This document shows, piece by piece, positions 42,930-52,225 of a DNA stretch of 64,000 bases. Each line of letters begins with the position of its first letter. Position 1 is the stretch's first letter. The DNA comes from Sutcliffiella horikoshii. GTDB taxonomy: Bacteria; Bacillota; Bacilli; Bacillales; Bacillaceae_I. Location: the NCBI RefSeq assembly GCF_002157855.1, contig NZ_CP020880.1, positions 2,666,001-2,730,000 of the forward strand. Reading direction: 5' to 3'. The notes beneath the pieces were generated by a model, which was not told where the DNA came from, did no database searches, and worked only from the letters and a program-made list of their open reading frames with translations. The position numbers and the translations under genes are program-made.

Positions 42930-44444
42930 TTATTTATTAAGTTCTTTATAAATTTGATTTAAAAGTACTCTGTCTGGATCTTGACTCAACTCCCACATCA
43001 TTGCCCCACCAAGATCATTCCTTTTTAAGAAATCGGTCTTCTTCGCAATAGATTTCTCGTCATCATAACTAATAAACGTCTCCCCATTATACAGAACTGG
43101 CACTTGGGTTTTTTCCATCCAATGACGTTCAAATCCGTTTTTTTCAATATACTCTTCTGCTAGCTTTCCATAACTTAACGAAGTACCTCCATTAAAGGCT
43201 TGGTACAATCCATTGTTATTAGCCTTAGCTTCATGGAAAACCCTTCCGTAAAAAGGCATTCCCATCACCAGTTTATCTGAAGGCACCCCACTAGCGATAT
43301 ATGTTTCAATGCCGTCTTTTACACTCCACTGCCAACTGAATGCACTATTAGGATCTTTATACAATGGCGCGTTCAAACCGGTCAATTCATCCCATTCTCC
43401 ATTGATATCATAGGTCATTAACTGTATATAATCGACATATTGATGCAACTCTGATAATTCCATGTTTGCAGCATGTGACTCACTCGCTCCCGCTGCGATT
43501 GTTAGCAAGTACTCTTTGCCATCCTTCTTTTCTTGTTCGTTTAAGGTTTCCCTGATTTTTTTAAGTAAAAGGGTGTAATTTCGCTTGTCCTCAGGGCGGT
43601 TTACATTATCAGGATGTCCCCCACTCACCGGGTACTCCCAATCCAGATCCACGCCATCAAAACCATTTTCCAAAATAAATCGACGAACACTCTCTGCAAA
43701 TTTGGTTCTAGAATCTTCAGAAGCAGCTGCATCAGAAAAATTCTTCGACCAAGTCCAACCACCAACAGAAATCATTGTTTTCAGATGAGAGTGCCGCTTC
43801 TTTAGTTGTAGCATTTGCTTGAAATTTTCATAGTAGCTTGCTGGGTCACCCACAATAATTTCTCCATCTTCTGAAATATTAGCAAATGCATAGTTTATAT
43901 GTGTCAATTTACTAGCATCAATTCTGGAAACGTTGTATCCCGAATAACTGGACCAACCTGCATAATAGCCGATCATTTTGTAGTCCGCTTCCGGCTCTAG
44001 TTTATTTTCTACGGTTACATTTTTCGTTGCTTCCGCCTTTTGTCCGGCAGTATCGTAAACAACCACTTTCAATATCTGCTCCCCATTTTCCACCCATGGA
44101 TCGGTCGACCAATTGATCGTGTATGGCGCTTCTGTCTTTTCGCCAATCAAGTAGTCGCCATTGCTAGAATAAAATTCAACCTTTCTGATTGAGTTATCAT
44201 CCTTTGCTTCTAATTGGAGTTCTACATCCCCACTTACCAAAGAATCTTCCTCCTCATCTGAAGAAGTATATGTGAAATTAAAAATTTCAGGTGGGTTGTC
44301 AGTTAGTTCCTCCACGACTTCCGGTTTCTTTTCTGTGTTTAAATTAGATACTGGCTTTGTGGAATTAATTAAATATATAGTTATGGCACTACCTATAACT
44401 AGGAGAGCTATAAGAAAAAACGTAAGTTGCCGTCTAAGTTGCAT
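42930..44444 (-). CDS. membrane-anchored or exported GH18 family glycosidase with Ig-like domain
   Basis: The 504-residue protein has an N-terminal hydrophobic segment (residues 8-26) with no clear cleavage site, an Ig-like domain (about 70-148, VELQLEAKDDNSIRKVEFY) and a GH18 catalytic barrel from about 155. MISVGGW and the catalytic motif DGVDLDWEYP with Glu270 are intact, so it should be an active chitinase or related endo-N-acetylglucosaminidase. It is monocistronic. Confidence 0.88.
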   Translation of the reverse strand: MQLRRQLTFFLIALLVIGSAITIYLINSTKPVSNLNTEKKPEVVEELTDNPPEIFNFTYTSSDEEEDSLVSGDVELQLEAKDDNSIRKVEFYSSNGDYLIGEKTEAPYTINWSTDPWVENGEQILKVVVYDTAGQKAEATKNVTVENKLEPEADYKMIGYYAGWSSYSGYNVSRIDASKLTHINYAFANISEDGEIIVGDPASYYENFKQMLQLKKRHSHLKTMISVGGWTWSKNFSDAAASEDSRTKFAESVRRFILENGFDGVDLDWEYPVSGGHPDNVNRPEDKRNYTLLLKKIRETLNEQEKKDGKEYLLTIAAGASESHAANMELSELHQYVDYIQLMTYDINGEWDELTGLNAPLYKDPNSAFSWQWSVKDGIETYIASGVPSDKLVMGMPFYGRVFHEAKANNNGLYQAFNGGTSLSYGKLAEEYIEKNGFERHWMEKTQVPVLYNGETFISYDDEKSIAKKTDFLKRNDLGGAMMWELSQDPDRVLLNQIYKELNK

Positions 44445-44549
44445 GTCCTGTTACTTCCTCCTATTTAACTGCCTAACTATTATTGTAATATGCTATTGGT
44501 GGAGGATGTAGCGGTAAATATTAGCTTTATAAGCTACAACAAAAAAATG

Positions 44550-44582
44550 CCAATCCCATAAAAATGGAACCGGCATTTTTTA
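44550..44582. terminator. terminator of brxB, probably bidirectional
   Basis: TGCCAATCCCAT and ATGGAACCGGCA form an interrupted stem around an A/T loop, with T-runs on both sides. Confidence 0.7.
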
Positions 44583-44589
44583 TTACTTT

Positions 44590-45027
44590 TTATAGCTCTT
44601 CACAATGCTCTTCAAAATACCCTTGAAGCTTTGTGATGACAGACATTGGCGCATGGCCTTCGATTTCGTGTCTTTCTACCATCGTTACAATCTTGCCGTC
44701 TTTTAATAAAGCAAAAGAAGGAGAGGATGGCGGATAGCCTTCAAAATATTCGCGTGCTTTCTCCGTCGCTTCTTTATCTTGACCAGCAAAAACAGTAACT
44801 AAGTGTGTTGGGCGCTTGTCATAATGCACCGCATGCGTTGCAGCTGGACGTGCGATACCGCCTGCACAACCACATACAGAGTTAACCATTACAAGTGTCG
44901 TCCCTTTACGTGCAAATGCTTCTTCAACATCTTCTACAGTTCTAAGTTGCTCATAGCCAGCGTTATCCATTTCTTCTCTGGCAGTACGAACAACATCATT
45001 CATAAACATATTAAAATCGATATTCAT
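44590..45027 (-). CDS. brxB: bacilliredoxin BrxB (YqiW/YphP family)
   Basis: The 145-residue thiol protein has the CGC active site (Cys52 and Cys54, NSVCGCAGG) of bacilliredoxins, which remove bacillithiol from mixed disulfides on proteins. Length and neighbourhood (art genes, bkd) match B. subtilis YqiW. AAGAGGTGATACAAC precedes the ATG. Confidence 0.94.
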   Translation of the reverse strand: MNIDFNMFMNDVVRTAREEMDNAGYEQLRTVEDVEEAFARKGTTLVMVNSVCGCAGGIARPAATHAVHYDKRPTHLVTVFAGQDKEATEKAREYFEGYPPSSPSFALLKDGKIVTMVERHEIEGHAPMSVITKLQGYFEEHCEEL

Positions 45028-45164
45028 GTTGTATCACCTCTTCTTAAACTATCTCTATCATACCAATTTTTTTCAAATAATAAAATAAAAAAGGTTTATT
45101 TTCTAAGTTGGCGGGTATTATATCAGTAACATCTAGATATCCATACCCCTATACTCCCTAGATG

Positions 45165-45198
45165 AAGGAAAGTGATATGCTCACTTTCCTTTTTTTGC
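45165..45198 (+). terminator. plus-oriented terminator with no plus-strand gene
   Basis: AAGGAAAGTGA (45165-45175) pairs perfectly with TCACTTTCCTT (45181-45191) and TTTTTTT follows on the plus strand. Flanking genes meaB and brxB are both on the minus strand, where the stem lacks a T-run. It might still end meaB transcripts weakly. Confidence 0.6.
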
Positions 45199-45205
45199 AC
45201 TTTAA

Positions 45206-46225
45206 TTACTGTCTGTAACTTCCAATTAACTTCTCCACAGCCAAAGATACAGAAACTTCATTTTCCCCAACTTGCTTCTCTAGCACCGGCAACTCTTTTC
45301 TCACCTTTTCATCTTCAAAAAACATACGCTCAATCTGATCCTTCAAAGAGGTATAGAACCACGTCTTCTTTTGTGCATTCCTTCGCTCATCAAAAACATC
45401 TGATTTCTTCGTGCTTTTCACAAACTCTTGAACAATCCTCCAAGTCTCATCAACATTCACATTATTCAAAGCCGAGCAAGTAAACGTCTTCGTCTCCCAG
45501 CCTTCTGTTGCCGGCTGCAAGAAATGAAGAATTTGTTTGTATTCATGAGCAGTTTTCTCTGCTCTTGCTTTATTGTCTCCATCCGCCTTGTTCACCGCAA
45601 TTGCATCCACAAGCTCCATAATCCCTTTTTTCATGCCTTGCAATTCATCGCCTGCACCCGTTAGAACAAGCAGTAAAAAGAAATCGACCATATCCCGGAC
45701 TATGGCTTCACTCTGACCGACTCCTACTGTCTCTACTAAAATCACATCATAGCCAGCAGCCTCACATAAAAGAATGCTTTCACGCGTTTTCCTATGAACT
45801 CCGCCCAATGTGCCACTGGAAGGAGATGGCCGGATGAATGCTCGCGTATGCCTTGCGAGTTGTTCCATCCTTGTTTTGTCTCCAAGGATACTACCACCTG
45901 TCTTAGAACTGCTCGGATCGACTGCAAGCACGGCGACTTTGTGTCCTTGCTCACACAAATACAATCCAAATGCTTCTATAAATGTACTCTTGCCGGCACC
46001 TGGTACACCGCTTATCCCTATCCGAACAGAGCGTCCAGTTGAAGGCATAATTTCTTGAATGATTTCTTGGCTTCTATGAAAATGTCGAGTTGCATTGCTT
46101 TCTACAAGCGTGATGGCCTGAGCGAGGTCAGAGCGGACTCCCCCATGGATACCTGATATGATATCCACTGTACTCCGCTCCTCCTTTTTGAGCACCTTTT
46201 TTCGCGGTTTACGCTCTTTAGTCAT
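45206..46225 (-). CDS. meaB: methylmalonyl-CoA mutase-associated GTPase MeaB
   Basis: The 339-residue G3E-family GTPase has the P-loop GVPGAGKST and the NKADGDN guanine-specificity motif. MeaB protects and reloads the B12 cofactor of methylmalonyl-CoA mutase. The ATG at 46225 overlaps the end of mutB by 8 bases behind GGAAGAG. A longer in-frame extension into mutB has no start support. Last gene of the mutA-mutB-meaB operon. Confidence 0.92.
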   Translation of the reverse strand: MTKERKPRKKVLKKEERSTVDIISGIHGGVRSDLAQAITLVESNATRHFHRSQEIIQEIMPSTGRSVRIGISGVPGAGKSTFIEAFGLYLCEQGHKVAVLAVDPSSSKTGGSILGDKTRMEQLARHTRAFIRPSPSSGTLGGVHRKTRESILLCEAAGYDVILVETVGVGQSEAIVRDMVDFFLLLVLTGAGDELQGMKKGIMELVDAIAVNKADGDNKARAEKTAHEYKQILHFLQPATEGWETKTFTCSALNNVNVDETWRIVQEFVKSTKKSDVFDERRNAQKKTWFYTSLKDQIERMFFEDEKVRKELPVLEKQVGENEVSVSLAVEKLIGSYRQ

Positions 46226-48395
46226 GCGTCTCTTCCACTTCCTCATAGCCGAGGCGTTCGTAAATCTCATCCAGAACCTTTTCGGCTGCACGCGGGATGA
46301 CCGTACCAGGTCCGAAAATAGCGGAAGCGCCTTTACTATATAGGAATTCATAATCCTGCGCTGGGATTACCCCACCAATTACAACGATGATGTCTTCACG
46401 GTTCAATTTCTTCAGTTCTTCTACGAGTTGTGGTAGAAGTGTTTTATGCCCAGCTGCAAGGGAACTGATGCCGATAACATGCACGTCATTTTCCACAGCT
46501 TGCAGCGCCGTTTCTGCAGGCGTTTGGAAAAGAGGTCCGATATCCACATCAAATCCAAGGTCGGCGAATGCGGTGGAAATGACTTTTGCCCCTCTGTCAT
46601 GACCATCCTGCCCCATTTTCGCAATCATAATTCTTGGACGTCTTCCTTCGAGCTCCAAGAATTCTTCGATTTTATCCTTCACGGCCTTCATCTCCTCCTC
46701 ATTGGAGAATTCACTGCTGTACACGCCACTAATAGAACGGATGACAGCGCGATGGCGATTGGCTACTTTTTCAATGGCATCAGAAATCTCACCCAGACTT
46801 GCACGGGCACGGGCAGCGTCCACTGCTAGCTCGAGAAGATTACCTTTCCCTGTGCGAGCCGCATCTGTTAGTGCTTCTAGTGCAGAAATAACTTCCGTTT
46901 CATCTCTGTTTTCACGAAGCTCTTGCAAGCGAAGGATTTGCTTTTTACGAACTTCCGCATTATCAATATCCAACACATCAATAGCCATATCTTCTTTTTC
47001 CAAACGGAATTTGTTCACGCCAATGATGGATTCTTTCCCTGAATCGATTTTTGCTTGACGGCGTGCAGACGCTTCTTCAATTCTCATCTTCGGCAATCCT
47101 GTTTCAATTGCTTTTGCCATGCCTCCAAGCTCTTCAATTTCTTCAATATGTGCCCAAGCTTTATCAATCAATTCCTTCGTCAACGTTTCCACATAATAGG
47201 AACCAGCCCAAGGGTCAATGACTTTGGTAATCTCCGTTTCTTCCTGCAAATACAACTGCGTATTGCGGGCGATACGTGCGGAAAAGTCCGTTGGCAAGGC
47301 AATCGCTTCATCCAATGCATTGGTGTGTAAGGATTGCGTATGTCCATTGGCAGCCGCTAGAGCTTCAATACATGTGCGCGTCACGTTATTAAACGGATCC
47401 TGTTCTGTTAAGCTCCAACCGGACGTTTGAGAATGGGTCCTTAAAGCCATGGACTTTGGATTTTGTGGTAAGAACTCCTTCATCATCTTCGCCCAGATAA
47501 ATCGAGCAGCCCGCATTTTCGCCACTTCCATGAAAAAGTTCATTCCGATTGCCCAAAAGAATGATAGTCTTGGCGCAAACTTATCAATATCAATCCCCGC
47601 TTCAAGTCCTGTTCTCACATATTCGAGTCCGTCTGCAAGCGTATAAGCAAGTTCAATATCTGCCGGTGCCCCTGCTTCTTGCATATGATAACCAGAAATA
47701 CTGATGCTATTAAACTTTGGCATATGCTGGGACGTGTAAGCAAAAATATCGCCAATGATTCTCATGGACATCTCAGGAGGATAAATATACGTATTACGAA
47801 CCATATACTCTTTTAGAATATCATTCTGAATGGTTCCGGAAAGTTTCTCTGGACTGACCCCTTGTTCCTCAGCCGTAACGATGTAAAAGGCCATAATCGG
47901 AAGGACCGCACCATTCATTGTCATGGATACAGACATTTTATCCAATGGAATGCCATCAAATAATACCTTCATATCAAGAATGGAATCAATGGCAACTCCA
48001 GCTTTTCCAACATCCCCTTCTACACGAGGATGATCAGAGTCGTATCCACGGTGTGTCGCAAGGTCAAAGGCAACAGACAATCCTTTTTGTCCCATTTCTA
48101 AGTTTCTTCTATAAAAAGCATTGCTCTCTTCGGCTGTGGAGAAACCAGCATACTGACGGATCGTCCATGGACGGTTCACATACATCGTCGGGTAAGGCCC
48201 ACGCAAATACGGAGCAATACCAGGAAGAGTTCCCAGGTGATCGGCTCCATCCAGGTCGGCCTTTGTGTAATTGGCTTTCAATTTAATCTGTTCATTTGTT
48301 TCATAAAATAGTTCTTCCACCGCTTCGTTGGATAATGGCACTTGGGTAGCTGTAGTTTCCTTGTTTAATGTTCTCGTAGAAAAATCAGGCTTCAT
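46218..48395 (-). CDS. mutB: methylmalonyl-CoA mutase large subunit
   Basis: The 725-residue B12-dependent mutase has the TIM-barrel domain ([23 protein letters not shown] region, read in parts) and a C-terminal B12 domain with the cobalt-ligand motif DGHDRG. It converts (2R)-methylmalonyl-CoA to succinyl-CoA. The start overlaps mutA by 11 bases. With mce and pccB about 32 kb away in the same direction, it completes the propionyl-CoA to succinyl-CoA route. Confidence 0.95.
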   Translation of the reverse strand: MKPDFSTRTLNKETTATQVPLSNEAVEELFYETNEQIKLKANYTKADLDGADHLGTLPGIAPYLRGPYPTMYVNRPWTIRQYAGFSTAEESNAFYRRNLEMGQKGLSVAFDLATHRGYDSDHPRVEGDVGKAGVAIDSILDMKVLFDGIPLDKMSVSMTMNGAVLPIMAFYIVTAEEQGVSPEKLSGTIQNDILKEYMVRNTYIYPPEMSMRIIGDIFAYTSQHMPKFNSISISGYHMQEAGAPADIELAYTLADGLEYVRTGLEAGIDIDKFAPRLSFFWAIGMNFFMEVAKMRAARFIWAKMMKEFLPQNPKSMALRTHSQTSGWSLTEQDPFNNVTRTCIEALAAANGHTQSLHTNALDEAIALPTDFSARIARNTQLYLQEETEITKVIDPWAGSYYVETLTKELIDKAWAHIEEIEELGGMAKAIETGLPKMRIEEASARRQAKIDSGKESIIGVNKFRLEKEDMAIDVLDIDNAEVRKKQILRLQELRENRDETEVISALEALTDAARTGKGNLLELAVDAARARASLGEISDAIEKVANRHRAVIRSISGVYSSEFSNEEEMKAVKDKIEEFLELEGRRPRIMIAKMGQDGHDRGAKVISTAFADLGFDVDIGPLFQTPAETALQAVENDVHVIGISSLAAGHKTLLPQLVEELKKLNREDIIVVIGGVIPAQDYEFLYSKGASAIFGPGTVIPRAAEKVLDEIYERLGYEEVEETHD

Positions 48396-50244
48396 TGTCG
48401 GTCAACCCCATTTCTTGATGTATCACTAGTAATTGTTCATAACAATTGGAGCGCATATGAATAAAATCACTTACCCCTATTTCCTGCAACGCTTTTTGAC
48501 GAGTTGCTTCAGGCAATCCCGCAACCAATACTTTTCGGTTAGGCGAATTAACAGCCATAACCGCAGCATTTAGTAGCTCTTCGTAAGTGTCATCACTGCC
48601 ACAAATGCATACATATCCAGTTATGTTTTGAAGAGAGACCCACTCCACTATTTCTTTCGCATTTTCAAAGCTTGGACTGACGACAGGTTGAAGACCTCCT
48701 ACCTGGAAAAAGCCTGATGAGAAGTCAGTCCGTGGCTTGTGTGTTGCTAATGAACCAAGATTGATCAAGGTAACTTTTGGCGGGGTTCCCTGTTTTTCCT
48801 GATACACCTTCGCTTGGTAACGCAGGCTTTCAAAGGCTTCAGATAATCTTAACGGTTGAATAGCCTGTACTTTTACTGAAGCATGTTCATTTTCTTCGAT
48901 AGCTGTAGTGCTTATTTGCTGCTTTAGCTCCTCTTGAAGATTTGCATACATATTGGTACCGACCAACACTTTTTTCCTGTTTTGGACATCCTTAAGTCGC
49001 TTTTCTTTTACCTCGGCAATACGGTCCTGTAAGAAATTTGATCGCATAGCTTCCACGATCCCGCCAAGCTTGTCCAGCTCCTGAAACAGCTTCCATGCCT
49101 CATCAGCCAATTGATTTGTCAGATTTTCCACATAGTAAGAGCCTGCTGCTGGATCCACCACCTTATCTAAAAAGCTCTCTTCTTTTAGAATATAATGGGT
49201 ATTTCTTGCAATTCTTCGTGAGAAAGCATCCTTGCCTTGCTGATAACTGTCCACATTGATACTGTCTGCTCCACCAATTGCAGCAGAGAATGCCTCAGTT
49301 GTCGAACGGAGCATGTTGACATACGGATCAAGATTAGATTTAGTAAACATAGAGGTTGTAGCATGCACGTTCATCTTCTGTGCTCTTTCATTTCCCCCAA
49401 AAGCCTCCACGATATTTGCCCATAACACTCTTGCCGCTCTCAGCTTGCTGAGTTCCATGAAAAAGTCACTTCCGACAGGGAAAGTGAATGCTATTTCCTG
49501 GGAAGCTTCCTCAATGGTCAAACCTCTATACATCAGTTGTTGCAAATATTCAACGGCCGTTGCCATGACAACTGCAAGCTCCTGCACGGCATTGGCTCCT
49601 CCGCTATGATAAGCATTGGACTGCACCCAAACTGTTTTAAGGAACGGAGCATTGTTTTCTTTCCACTCTATATTGGATTTCATTTCGTTATAATACTGCT
49701 CCAATGGCTGACTCAGCTTGCCTGTTGCTGCAAGCTCCCCAACAGGATCCGCTCCGATAATGCCGTGCAGGTTCTTTGTTTCTATATCACTATCAATCAA
49801 TGCATTGATGAACGTTGTGGCGCTGGCTCCTGCATGTACTTGGAGAGCTATGTCATCTAATGAAATCTCTTTTAGTAAAGTCTTAAGGTCTGTTGGTTTT
49901 TTTATCAATAAGGCCTTAGGTTCTGTTGATGGAAAAGTGGCAAAACGAATGGATTGCAAGCCACTTTCTAGTTCCAGTTTCAGTTGAGCATTCATTTCCT
50001 CAAATGAAGTTGATGCATAAAGTTGCTGGCTGACTGCCCAATCAGACTTTTCTATAAGATTCTTAGATGCAAGCTCACTTCTATCGTTTTCTGTATATAC
50101 CGGTTTACGTGTAATGCCTTCATATGTAACGGTGTTGAGCTTGGAAACAGGCTTCCCCTTTAACGCTTTCTCTGCCTGTTCCACCCACTCTTCCATTGTC
50201 ACTTTCGGGAAACTATTGTTCTTCATTTCTTTCAATTTACTCAT
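48385..50244 (-). CDS. mutA: methylmalonyl-CoA mutase small subunit
   Basis: The 619-residue protein is homologous to the barrel of MutB, but its C-terminal domain lacks the DxHxxG cobalamin ligand motif, as in known small subunits. It forms the heterodimer with MutB. The ATG at 50244 has GAGGGG at six bases; the ATG two codons earlier abuts the site. A near-consensus cre site lies about 25 bp upstream of the start. Confidence 0.92.
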   Translation of the reverse strand: MSKLKEMKNNSFPKVTMEEWVEQAEKALKGKPVSKLNTVTYEGITRKPVYTENDRSELASKNLIEKSDWAVSQQLYASTSFEEMNAQLKLELESGLQSIRFATFPSTEPKALLIKKPTDLKTLLKEISLDDIALQVHAGASATTFINALIDSDIETKNLHGIIGADPVGELAATGKLSQPLEQYYNEMKSNIEWKENNAPFLKTVWVQSNAYHSGGANAVQELAVVMATAVEYLQQLMYRGLTIEEASQEIAFTFPVGSDFFMELSKLRAARVLWANIVEAFGGNERAQKMNVHATTSMFTKSNLDPYVNMLRSTTEAFSAAIGGADSINVDSYQQGKDAFSRRIARNTHYILKEESFLDKVVDPAAGSYYVENLTNQLADEAWKLFQELDKLGGIVEAMRSNFLQDRIAEVKEKRLKDVQNRKKVLVGTNMYANLQEELKQQISTTAIEENEHASVKVQAIQPLRLSEAFESLRYQAKVYQEKQGTPPKVTLINLGSLATHKPRTDFSSGFFQVGGLQPVVSPSFENAKEIVEWVSLQNITGYVCICGSDDTYEELLNAAVMAVNSPNRKVLVAGLPEATRQKALQEIGVSDFIHMRSNCYEQLLVIHQEMGLTDNEA

Positions 50245-50269
50245 CTTCATCCCCTCGTTCCCTCAATTG

Positions 50270-50283
50270 CGTAATCGCTTACA
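50270..50283. promoter_or_regulatory. candidate cre site upstream of mutA
   Basis: On the minus strand TGTAAGCGATTACG fits TGWAANCGNTNWCA at 13 of 14 positions. Position between the promoter region and the mutA start would permit CcpA repression. Confidence 0.5.
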
Positions 50284-50382
50284 AATTTAAATTTTTCAAA
50301 AGTTCATATATTTATTTTAATATAGTTATGTGGGCACGGCAAATAAAGAAAGCATTGGAATTACTTATTTTTCGGTGGTATT

Positions 50383-50434
50383 CCTTTTTAAGAAAAACTA
50401 TACTTATTATATAAATGATAGTTTCTTAAAAAGG
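50383..50434. promoter_or_regulatory. long inverted repeat spanning a promoter region
   Basis: The left arm (50383-50401, beginning CCTTTTTAAGAAA) and right arm (50418-50434, ending TTTCTTAAAAAGG) are inverted copies, identical apart from two extra A residues on the left. The AT-rich centre (TTATTATATAAAT) contains likely -10 sequence for the following gene. Confidence 0.6.
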
Positions 50435-50449
50435 TAGTGATTTGTAGCG

Positions 50450-50878
50450 ATGTTATACACATGGAATATTGAAAACATAATTAAAGAAACATTAGAGGAA
50501 CTTAATTTAGACATTAATTTTGAATTTGATAATAACTTAAAAGCACCGATGAGTTTTAACATCTCGACTAACACGATCAAATTCAATTATTTGCAGATTA
50601 ACGGATACAAAGCGAAGATTAACAATAAAATTAGAGAAACTGACGAAAACTTTGTGAAACTCATACTCTTTCATGAAGTCGGCTATTACTTGGATTTTAA
50701 AAAGAACAAGCACGACTTGAGGATATTGATGTATGGCGGAGAAGATGAGAAGAAAATCTTGATGCGTCAAATTGAAAAAAATGCGTGGGTATTCGGAAGG
50801 ACGGTCGTACCTGAGTATCTCTTGCAGGCTTATGATAAGATGCGGGAGTTAGATGGGATGTTTTTGTCGAACAGATAA
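50450..50878 (+). CDS. orphan protein with degenerate HExxH-type motif
   Basis: The 142-residue protein has LILFHEVGYYLDF at about residues 71-83, which resembles the HELGHYLDF zinc motif of ImmA/IrrE-type or phage metallopeptidases but has Tyr in place of the second His. A C-terminal helix (NAWVFGRTVVPEYLL) also fits the ImmA/IrrE pattern in which a Trp/Ala helix follows. No helix-turn-helix is present. The ribosome site is weak. It is alone on the plus strand, which suggests a horizontally acquired or phage-derived gene. Catalytic activity is doubtful. Confidence 0.65.
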   Translation: MLYTWNIENIIKETLEELNLDINFEFDNNLKAPMSFNISTNTIKFNYLQINGYKAKINNKIRETDENFVKLILFHEVGYYLDFKKNKHDLRILMYGGEDEKKILMRQIEKNAWVFGRTVVPEYLLQAYDKMRELDGMFLSNR

Positions 50879-50891
50879 ACAGAATAACAGG

Positions 50892-50926
50892 AGAGTGTAT
50901 GAAAACATAGCGATTTCATACACTCT
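50892..50926. terminator. bidirectional terminator
   Basis: A perfect 13-bp stem (AGAGTGTATGAAA with its complement) with T-runs separates the convergent orphan gene and the oxidoreductase gene ending at 50931. Confidence 0.9.
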
Positions 50927-50930
50927 TTTT

Positions 50931-51905
50931 TTAATTGTATATTGTTTCTAAAGCTTCATCGATAACAACCCCAACATTCCCTTTCTTATGTCCCTTTTCC
51001 ACATAGCTGTGAGCAACTGATAATTGTTCCATCGGATAGCACTTATCGATAACTGCTTTATACTTTCCTTTTTCTATCAAATCTTTCAGGAACTTGATAT
51101 CGTCTTCTTTTTCCAAGGCAAGACCTGAAAATATTTTATAGCCACGTGTCATGCCACTCCAATACCCCTGCACCATCTGAGTAACTCCTGCTGCACCTAA
51201 AATCCAGGTTCCTTTTTTCTTAAGCGTTTTCTTTACTGCTTCATAAGGGATTTTCCCAACCGTATCAAAAATGACATCATAATTTTCCCCATCGATTTCT
51301 TCTTTGGTATAGTCAATTACTTTATCTGCCCCTAACGACTTCACCATTTCGATATTGGCTGTGCTGCATACCCCTGTAACCTCAGCACCGTATAATTTGG
51401 CAAGTTGAATGGCTGCTGTACCGACTGCACCTGATGCCCCGTAAATGAGAATTTTTTGCCGATTTTGGATATTTGCTTTCCTTAGAAAATGCATAGCAGT
51501 GTGCCCTCCAAACGGAACAGTTGCCGCCTCTACATAGCTTAAATTTTGTGGTTTTAATGCTATAATTCCTTTTTCAGAGAGACATATATATTCTGCGTAA
51601 GCACCTAAGCTCATCCCTGTAGATCCAAAAACTTGGTCCCCTGCTTTAAATCGCATAACTTCACTTCCTACAGATTCAACTATTCCTGCCAGGACTCCTC
51701 CTAGAATGGACTTCTTGGGACGTGTCAGCCCAAAGAACAATTTCACTGCAGCTGGATCCGCTTTTCGCAATCGCCAATCTGCTGCATTGACAGCTGTCGC
51801 CACTATTTTAACAAGTATTTCATTATCTTTCGGAATTGGTTTATCGACCTCTTTTAAATGGAGTACTTCTGGTGGACCGTATTTGGTGTATACAACAGCT
51901 TTCAT
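50931..51905 (-). CDS. zinc-independent MDR alcohol dehydrogenase/quinone oxidoreductase
   Basis: The 324-residue medium-chain reductase has the GroES-like N-terminal domain (VNAADWRLRKADP) and a Rossmann domain with the NADPH-binding motif IYGASGAVGTAAIQLAK. Cys/His zinc ligands are missing, which fits the quinone oxidoreductase branch. The substrate is unknown. GGGGGCAAGCCC precedes the ATG. Confidence 0.85.
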   Translation of the reverse strand: MKAVVYTKYGPPEVLHLKEVDKPIPKDNEILVKIVATAVNAADWRLRKADPAAVKLFFGLTRPKKSILGGVLAGIVESVGSEVMRFKAGDQVFGSTGMSLGAYAEYICLSEKGIIALKPQNLSYVEAATVPFGGHTAMHFLRKANIQNRQKILIYGASGAVGTAAIQLAKLYGAEVTGVCSTANIEMVKSLGADKVIDYTKEEIDGENYDVIFDTVGKIPYEAVKKTLKKKGTWILGAAGVTQMVQGYWSGMTRGYKIFSGLALEKEDDIKFLKDLIEKGKYKAVIDKCYPMEQLSVAHSYVEKGHKKGNVGVVIDEALETIYN

Positions 51906-52032
51906 GGGCTTGCCCCCTGTGTGAAAGTTTTTTTATTTGCCTGCAATCATTGTATGTTGATCCACGAGAAAATACGTCCACCTGTTTGTAGAACATTTTG
52001 AACGTCCGTCCAAAATGGCGGTCAAACCGTTT

Positions 52033-52162
52033 CGGGCGATTCTTGATGTCTTTCGGGCGATTTTTCGAAAAAACGGGCGATTATTTAAATTTACAGGCGA
52101 AAATTGAAGGCAATCGGGCGAAAATTTGATTTTACGGGCGATTTTCACGAGTAATCGGGCGA
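52033..52162. repeat. array D, seven CGGGCGA heptamers at 20-21 bp
   Basis: CGGGCGA (once CAGGCGA) starts at 52033, 52054, 52074, 52094, 52115, 52135 and 52156, i.e. steps of 21, 20, 20, 21, 20 and 21 bp, separated by AT-rich variable sequence. The heptamers therefore lie on one face of the helix. It sits in the gap between the oxidoreductase gene and the bkd operon terminator. No gene is visible here. Confidence 0.8.
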
Positions 52163-52171
52163 ACACAAAAA

Positions 52172-52213
52172 AAGACCGACAAAGTCATCCATTCGAGGAG
52201 GACTTTATCGGTT
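52172..52213 (-). terminator. terminator of the bkd operon
   Basis: GACCGACAAAGTC and GACTTTATCGGTT form a long stem (with inner CATCC/GGAGG partial pairing), followed by TTTTTTT on the minus strand, just after bkdB. Confidence 0.85.
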
Positions 52214-52225
52214 TGTTCCAAACTA

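Noticed and set aside
44445-44589. Extra gene between brxB and the GH18 gene
   Set aside because: Only short frames without ribosome sites are seen; the space is explained by a promoter region and the brxB terminator.
45206-46351. MeaB with a 42-residue N-terminal extension
   Set aside because: The extension lies inside mutB, has no ribosome site and is not a feature of the family; the start at 46225 overlaps the mutB stop in the usual coupled way.
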